This document shows, one piece after another, positions 58,337-64,000 of a DNA stretch of 64,000 nt; position 1 is the stretch's first letter; each line of letters opens with the position of its first letter. Origin of the DNA: Bidens hawaiensis. Taxonomy: Eukaryota; Streptophyta; Magnoliopsida; Asterales; Asteraceae. The DNA is taken from positions 124,001 through 188,000 of the forward strand of contig JAIQDT010001139.1 of NCBI GenBank assembly GCA_021521415.1, written 5' to 3'. The notes below the pieces were generated by a model that ran no database searches, was not told where the DNA came from, and was given only the letters and a program-made list of their open reading frames with translations. Position numbers and translations under genes: made by a program.

Positions 58337-58800
58337 ACTCTAGCTCGGCTAGTTTTGATTATTTTATATAGATCGAGTTTGGCTCGTGAATTGTTTTTCA
58401 AGCTCGGATTTGGTTCAGGCATGGATTATATATTATTTATTAATTAATCTATACACATTTTTTTATATTTTGAGAAACTTCTTAAACGAGTCTAAGCTCA
58501 GCTCGTGTTTGTTTAGTACCTTAAACAAGCCAAAGCTCGGTTGTGAAGTGTTTAACTTGTCACTTAGAAGTCCAAAATAAGTGAGACTTAAAAATGCATA
58601 AGGCTCGACGAGCCTAAATTAACGGGCTTCCCATGCATGACTCAAGCTCAGTCTAGATAAGTAAATGAGTTTTATTTGAGGTTTGTGCTTTATTCAAGCT
58701 CAAAAAAGTTTTGCTCGCGTGTAGTTTTTACTTTTTATTAATTCGAGTTCTAGAAGCTCGACTCGTTTGCACTCATATATTCCTCCAACTCTAAAAAAAG
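58337..58800. repeat. AGCTCG-type dispersed repeat, longest copy
   Basis: GATCGAGTTTGGCTCGTGAA at the left, GCCAAAGCTCGGTTGTGAAG in the middle and GGCTCGACGAGCC at the right. It aligns with the two halves of the repeat in the SET gene intron and shows the site before the hAT insertion (about 58520-58545). Confidence 0.55.
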
Positions 58801-58965
58801 ATTACATATCATTCTATTTGTCCTCAATTTTATAACATTTGATCTATCTTCCTAAATAAGGGTTGTCCAACCCAAGTTAGGTTACGGGCCTGATACGTGT
58901 TACATTACATGTTTATAGATTTATAGTTTAGGTTGTGCGAATTTGAAAAAGTGGATAAAAAGAAG

Positions 58966-59622
58966 GGACAATTCCCAAAATAGCTATATTTTTATTAAAA
59001 ATTTGCAATTCTAGCCCAAAATCAAAACTAAATCCCAAAATAGCTACATTATTCCGTTGGATCCGACCAAAACAATACATGCTCCGGCGGAATTTGTAAC
59101 CTATCACGGCGCACCACATTGATTGATGTTCAGTCGGATCCGACATTTTAAGGTTTTGGCCGACCGATTAGTCGGACGAATCGTCAGACGGTGTAGTTCA
59201 TGCTTTCGTCGGATCCGATTGTTTAATTTGTCTGACGAACCCTATTCGGGGGTTTTTGATTTTTAGCTCTAGAATGAAATTGAACATTATGGTTGTGTTC
59301 TCCTAAAAAAATAAGCGATTTGCACTTTGATTTGCTTGATTTTGTGAATAAATAAGAAAGATGGAGATGGAAGTTGATTATGGAAGTTTAGAGTTTGAGA
59401 GGTAGAAGATAAAGAATTCAGTCGGACCCACTAAATTTCAGGCGGATTCGAGATCAATTAAAACGTTGACACATGACGTGATTTTAAAGGTCCAAAAATT
59501 CAGTCGGATCATAAATGGTTTTAGTTGGATCCGACGCAATTTTTTGGCTAGTTTGGATAATTTGTTTGATCTTAGGCTATTTGTAAAAAATCATGAAAAA
59601 ATGACTATTTTGAAAATTTTCC
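58966..59622. mobile_element. Mutator-like MITE with long inverted ends, about 657 bp
   Basis: The left end GGACAATTCCCAAAATAGCT (58966 on) and right end CTATTTTGAAAATTTTCC (to 59622) are diverged inverted repeats over about 60 bp. The flanks are A-rich, so the 9-bp duplication cannot be fixed. The core holds several copies of the palindrome GTCGGATCCGAC. Confidence 0.6.
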
Positions 59623-59802
59623 ATAAATAAAATGATAACTTAATAGAATGATCATGTTATAAATTGTACTTAAAGACGTGAGCATAATGGAGGAGTTAAT
59701 GACCTCTTAATTTTTAAGAGGTATAAATATTTTTTGCTTTTGGTACTAATTCTAATGCATGTCTTATGGAAGTTAAGAGGGTGTTTTGGTCTTTTAATTA
59801 AC

Positions 59803-60241
59803 TGTAGGTTCTCTGGATGGATCTGCACGGGATATCTCGATCTACACAGGTGCGGAATCCCTGCGTAGGTCGTTACGAGCGTAGAAAACTAATCGATAAA
59901 ACACACGATACGAATAAACGAACACACGTTATATTATAACCGAAAACGTGATGTAATATCACCGATTACAGAGAACTCTTGAATACACGTCTGACGACTT
60001 ACAATTCACGAACTGAACGAACTAGATCCTCCCCTTAACCTAAGCCGTAACCTAGGTATATATACACGACAACTTCGCCTGATATGTTCAGGCGAAGTTG
60101 TTGCTAACTTCGCTTGACTAACAAGTTCGCCTGATAAACGAACTTGTCAGTAACTTCGCTTAGACATAAACAAAACACAATTAACATTACAGACTCGATT
60201 ACAGACACTAGACTATGAACTACTGACATTATGCACCAACA
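59803..60241 (-). repeat. 3' LTR of the SIRE-like element
   Basis: The 439-bp LTR reads TGTTGGTGCATAATGTCAGT at its minus-strand start and ends CAGAGAACCTACA. A TATA box (GTATATATAC) is at about 60056-60065, with four GCGAAGTT/AACTTCGC motifs just upstream of it. Confidence 0.85.
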
Positions 60242-60256
60242 GACTCCCCCTTGGCA
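60242..60256 (-). other. Polypurine tract of the SIRE-like element
   Basis: The minus strand reads GCCAAGGGGGAGTC immediately before the LTR start TGTTGG, the usual primer site for plus-strand DNA synthesis. Confidence 0.75.
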
Positions 60257-60298
60257 GTAGCTTCAAATTTTTATCTTTAAGCACTTGTCTTGTAATCT

Positions 60299-61327
60299 TT
60301 ATGCATGCACTCCCTCTCTTACACAGACCGTGACTACTCGCTGATATTTCCTCGCTTCGTCTTTCCAAGCAGGAATATAGAATATCTTCTTCTCGTTTAA
60401 CACCTGCAGATCAGCTTTAGATAAATTAACAAGATGCATCGGATCATACACTCTTAGCACTTCTTGTTCGTCTTCGTCTTCCATCACGGCTTCAGCAGTC
60501 TGGCAATCCACATACCACCATTTCAGATCTTTCAGCACATCTTGAGGCATAGTCTTCATTGGAACCTCTTTCAAACACCGAATCGGCTTATATTTCATCA
60601 CCATCCAAGGTTTGCCATCTGCTCTCATTCCTCTTTCAGTATCTTCAACTAATTTCCCTTTCTGTGGTTTTAACAACTCAAACTTTTTCTCTTTAATACT
60701 TTCTTTCCATACTATCTTCCCAATAACTCTGGCCATATTATCATCACTTCTATTAATCAACCCCAGTCTGGCCAAATCCTTTACCTCACACTCAGGTAAG
60801 GTATTTAGAGATCTCAACGTCCTCTTAAAGTATTGGATCCCATCATATCTTTTCACCACGAACACTTTTAGCTGTTCATCATATAACCAACAGATAATGC
60901 CTTTCTTTGACTCAGCGTACCCTTTAATATTATAACTTTTCTTGAACATTGTAGGTACCACTGGCTTCTTCGTTTTGATAAACCAATGAGCATAGCCTTC
61001 CTTCCATCTAGGCTGCTCCTCCCATTCTGTATCATCAACTACTGTATCTTCACATACATTCGACTTCTCAACTGTTGGAAGCTCGTGTTCAACATTCTCC
61101 TCTACAATTTCACCTTCTTCAACATCATCTTCTATCACTATCTGTGCACCAATCTTCTCAATTTCTTCTAATGGCAGCACATCATCATCACACACATCAT
61201 CAACATCTAACATATCATCATCCAACTCCTTCAAGGCATCGATCACATCATCTCCCATCTCCTCGTCATCTACCATCACCACCTCATCACCACCAGAACC
61301 GCCAGCTGCACCTGCTACTGCAGCCAT
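60299..61327 (-). CDS. Intact extra ORF of the SIRE-like element, 342 aa, function unknown
   Basis: The frame is open from ATG 61327 to TGA... stop at 60299-60301 (end CVREGVHA). Residues 1-90 are strongly acidic (DDVIDALKELDDDMLDVDD, EDDVEEGEIVEE). Residues 100-342 are mixed and basic-aromatic, with EEQPRWKEGYAHWFI, YAESKKGIICWLYDEQLKVF, VVKRYDGIQYFKRTL, LPECEVKDLARLGLINRSDD, NMARVIGKIVWKESI, LKDLKWWYVD and KIFYIPAWKDEARKY. I see no signal peptide, membrane segment, zinc finger or coiled coil that would mark an envelope protein, although it sits where SIRE elements place their env-like ORF. That it stays open while other elements in the window are broken suggests a young or selected ORF. Confidence 0.75.
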   Translation of the reverse strand: MAAVAGAAGGSGGDEVVMVDDEEMGDDVIDALKELDDDMLDVDDVCDDDVLPLEEIEKIGAQIVIEDDVEEGEIVEENVEHELPTVEKSNVCEDTVVDDTEWEEQPRWKEGYAHWFIKTKKPVVPTMFKKSYNIKGYAESKKGIICWLYDEQLKVFVVKRYDGIQYFKRTLRSLNTLPECEVKDLARLGLINRSDDNMARVIGKIVWKESIKEKKFELLKPQKGKLVEDTERGMRADGKPWMVMKYKPIRCLKEVPMKTMPQDVLKDLKWWYVDCQTAEAVMEDEDEQEVLRVYDPMHLVNLSKADLQVLNEKKIFYIPAWKDEARKYQRVVTVCVREGVHA

Positions 61328-63409
61328 ATCTGCAACAAACAGATCAAGTTAGATGACCGTCAAGGCAAACCACAAGTTCGCCTGTTACCATGAGCGAAGT
61401 TGTGATTATTCTGTATAGGCGAAGTTAAAGGTGGGGCGAAGTTGGTAAACAACTTCGCTTCAACTGTAACTTCGTCTATTAACTTTTAAGTAAAAGGTCC
61501 AGGCGAAGTTAATGATAACTTCGCCTAACCACAACATCGCCTCATATACTGTTGCATAATTCATTATCAGGCGAAGTTAAACCTTAGGCGAAGTTACGGA
61601 TAACTTCGCTAAACCTAAAAGTTCGCCTGAATATGAATCGGCGACAGTAAGCAGATTCAAACTCGGAAATTTGATGTTTCATGGTTAGTTTGACGATTGA
61701 GGGGTCCGAAACACATGATTTTAAGGTTATTTAGACGATCAAACTGATTAGAACCACGTAAAACAATTTTTGAAAAATCCGATTGAACGGTCCGACGGTC
61801 CGAGGTCCATAACCGGGTCGAAACGACCACTGATTAACATCGGAGAACAAGGATTATACGATATAATGACAACACACACCTTGAAATCGAAACGGAAACT
61901 GGAAAAATAAGCACAAGGATAAAAAAAAACGATAAGTTCGCTGGAAAACGGTCAAGTTCGCTGGATTAATCGAGAGAATAAGTTCGCCGAATTTCAGAAA
62001 ATAATGAACTGTTTGACCTTAAGTATTCTTTATATAGGGGCGGAGTTACACAGGCGAAGTTATGGATAACTTCGCCTAGGGCAGGCGAAGTTAATTACAA
62101 GTTCGCCGATTTTACAAAATAAACCCCTATAATTTGACAATTTGCAATTAAGTTTTAAAACTTCCTTAAAGAATTAAATGACACGATCAAGTCCAAGTAA
62201 CCAGTTATAAAATCATAAACTACCTAAGTACGAAAAACTTTTAAAAATTAAAGTACAAGGGATCAAATTTCAGTCTAGACAGGGACTACCATGTTTTAGA
62301 AAATATCCGAACATGAATCATACTAACTACGTGACTGTCACATAGATCCGTGTTTAGCTGTATTATGACATAAAGAAACAGGTTGTAGGCAGGTAAATAA
62401 CTTAAGATGATTTTCATCGTTTCTGTGATACGAGTTAAGTTCAATTAAGCTCAAAAATTAAGTGGGCAACAACTCAGAGATTATGATGCCTCCTATCTAT
62501 TCTCAAAGCGTATTTGGCTTTCCCCAAGTCACCCCGAATTGACTTCGACCCGTAGTGTCTGATTAAGTTGTAAGTATTCTTCGATCTTTAGACTCTGCTT
62601 CCCGTTCTCTTTCTTACATCATGATTGACATTTCGAGTTAAAGAATGTCTCAATGACTTATATTTTTTTTTTTTATCAAACACATAGAGAACAACTGCAA
62701 GTCCCGAATCTGGATCACTGCAGTCTCTTGACACGCTTTCTTCACGGGAATCAGAACACTAACAGGCTCGTGTATGACTGGGTAATCGCTTTTCTGCCTA
62801 TCATACGGAAAGATATATATGAAGACATGCAGAACTCTTAAGAAGTTTCCACATAAAATCGAGTAGATTTAGTTAGTATCACTTCTACTTTTACGCACCA
62901 TAAAAAGCTACCACGACATACAATGACTGTTCTAAAGCCTTTTAAGCCTAATAACTTCACTAGTTAAGCACACAGAATCAGTATATCTATCATTTTCCAA
63001 GGTTGGATCAACTTTCTGTTAAACATAGCAAACGAACTTCTTACGAAGTAGTAGACTTGAAAAATAATTTCATTTCCCTAAAAAAAATTTTGACTTCAAT
63101 CGCCCCGATCAGTTCAAAGTCTTCAGGTAAACGGTTATCCTGAGGATCCAATGGATCCGCTGGACCGACCACATACAAGTATGTGTCCTTCTAACTAAGT
63201 ATGAACGACTAATTTTCAGCGAAAGAATAAAAACACATCATAAACCGCCCCGGTCACATTCAGTCATCTGATTAATGGCAATCCTCAAACTCTACAAGTA
63301 GAAAATGAGGACCAAACATATCCGAGGATATGTCCTTCAAACTGAGGTAACCGACATAATTTTAAGCGATAGTGACATTTTTTTTTATATATATGCACAA
63401 AAAGCATGG
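61328..63409 (-). repeat. SIRE-like spacer with GCGAAGTT palindromes and an internal duplication
   Basis: Between pol and the extra ORF there are 12 exact GCGAAGTT/AACTTCGC words clustered at 61395-61610 and 62055-62095, several paired as hairpins (AGGCGAAGTTAT, GG, ATAACTTCGCCT near 62056-62081). Nearer pol, 63098-63228 and 63243-63373 are diverged direct repeats, both starting CGCCCCGxTCA and ending AATTTTxAGCGA. No coding sequence is supported. Confidence 0.65.
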
Positions 63410-64000
63410 TTACTCGGGATTGATCATCCCATTCAACTCAACAAGGTTTTGAAATCTTGATTTGTCAAACGCTTTAGTATATAAATCAGCGAAATTATCA
63501 AGCGTATCCACCTTTTCAAGCACAATCAGTTTCTTCTCAGCACAATCCCGTATAAAATGATGACGTATATCAATATGTTTAGTTTTACTGTGCTTTACGG
63601 GATTATTAGTTACTGAGATCGCAGCAGTGTTATGAATACAAATTGGAGTAAGTGAGAAATTCAGACCATAGTCGCGTAACTGTTGTTGAATCCACAGAAC
63701 CTGGGAGCAGCAGTTGGATGCTGCCATGTATTCTGCCTCACATGTTGAAATGGCGACTGATGTCTGCTTCTTGCATTGCCAGGACACTAATCTGCCTCCT
63801 AGAAACTGACATCCTCCAGTAGTTGACTTCCGACTCTGATTGCACCCTCCATAATCAGAATCTGTGTAAGCTACCAACTCCAAGTCTCCTCCCTTCGCGT
63901 ACCACAACCCCAGCTTAGGTTTGCCTTTGAGATATCGCAAGATCCTCTTCACACCCTTCATGTGAGATTCCTTTGGGTTTGCCTGAAAACGAGCACAAAG
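63410..64000 (-). CDS. Copia pol, RNase H C-terminal part (partial; continues past the window)
   Basis: The frame is open to the window edge (ARFQANPKESHMKGVKRILR). The RNase H domain has VAYTDSDYGGC, STTGGCQFLGGRLVSWQC and the conserved STCEAEYMAAS, then KHIDIRHHFIRDCAEKKLIV and LYTKAFDKSRFQ, ending MINPE. This is the typical end of a copia polyprotein of the SIRE type. It is undamaged over the 197 codons visible, unlike the other two copia elements in the window. Confidence 0.9.
   Translation of the reverse strand, partial: LCARFQANPKESHMKGVKRILRYLKGKPKLGLWYAKGGDLELVAYTDSDYGGCNQSRKSTTGGCQFLGGRLVSWQCKKQTSVAISTCEAEYMAASNCCSQVLWIQQQLRDYGLNFSLTPICIHNTAAISVTNNPVKHSKTKHIDIRHHFIRDCAEKKLIVLEKVDTLDNFADLYTKAFDKSRFQNLVELNGMINPE

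Larger units (their letters stand above)
59803..64000 (-). mobile_element. SIRE-like Ty1/copia retrotransposon, 3' part; continues past the window
   Basis: On the minus strand the order is: RNase H part of pol (window edge to 63410), a 2-kb spacer, an extra ORF (61327-60299), the polypurine tract AAGGGGGAGTC, and the 3' LTR (60241-59803). A long region with an added ORF between pol and the 3' LTR is the usual plan of the SIRE/Maximus lineage. TTAAC (59798-59802) is one half of the target duplication; the other is outside. Confidence 0.85.

Noticed and set aside
62653..62841. Plus-strand frame in the SIRE-like spacer
   Set aside because: It is antisense to the element, begins in a poly-T run and shows no domain.

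Overview
The window is nuclear DNA of a flowering plant. Genes carry GT-AG introns, plant-only families are present (TPLATE-complex subunit TML, pollen Ole e 1-like protein, F-box proteins with a plant FBA-type domain), and much of the sequence is LTR retrotransposons, hAT, Tourist-like and Stowaway-like elements and a SINE. The overall look fits a eudicot, possibly Asteraceae, but that is an impression and not a proof. There is no prokaryotic, organellar or CRISPR-like content.

Layout. 1-5.6 kb: two tandem intronless AAA-ATPase copies, each broken by its own small indel, with a decayed repeat-borne ORF and a foldback MITE between them. 7.1-10.6 kb: an intact SET-domain methyltransferase gene of 12 exons (547 aa) whose second intron carries a hAT element nested in an older repeat. 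12.6-14.4 kb: a full-length TML reading frame with two in-frame stops. 15.3-16.0 kb: an intact Ole e 1-like secreted protein gene. 17.9-23.6 kb: a decayed Ty1/copia element with both LTRs and a 5-bp target duplication. 28.5-29.2 kb: a small plant-specific gene. 30.7-32.7 kb: two non-autonomous DNA elements.

34.5-56 kb is a cluster of five related F-box loci, only one of them (42006-43130) whole. The others are split by a 3.8-kb LTR element, interrupted by a solo LTR, eroded, or fused into a short in-frame chimera. A decayed 5.1-kb copia element sits inside the cluster. A block ahead of the intact gene (40.25-42.0 kb) is repeated ahead of the chimera (52.95-55.6 kb). The second copy has gained a Stowaway-like MITE that carries a SINE, and a hAT element.

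57.8-58.1 kb: an intact histone H4 gene. 59.8 kb to the window edge: the 3' part of a SIRE-like copia element on the minus strand, with the end of pol, a 2-kb spacer full of GCGAAGTT palindromes, an intact extra 342-aa ORF and the 3' LTR.

Most unusual item: the LTR element at 35073-38855. It has LTRs, a primer-binding-like site, a polypurine tract and a Gag-like domain but no protease, integrase or reverse transcriptase that I can recognise. Behind the Gag-like part, in one frame of 964 codons broken by only two TAG codons, lie segments resembling NOP58, a cyclophilin and a PPR protein. It looks like a non-autonomous retrotransposon that has captured several host gene fragments.
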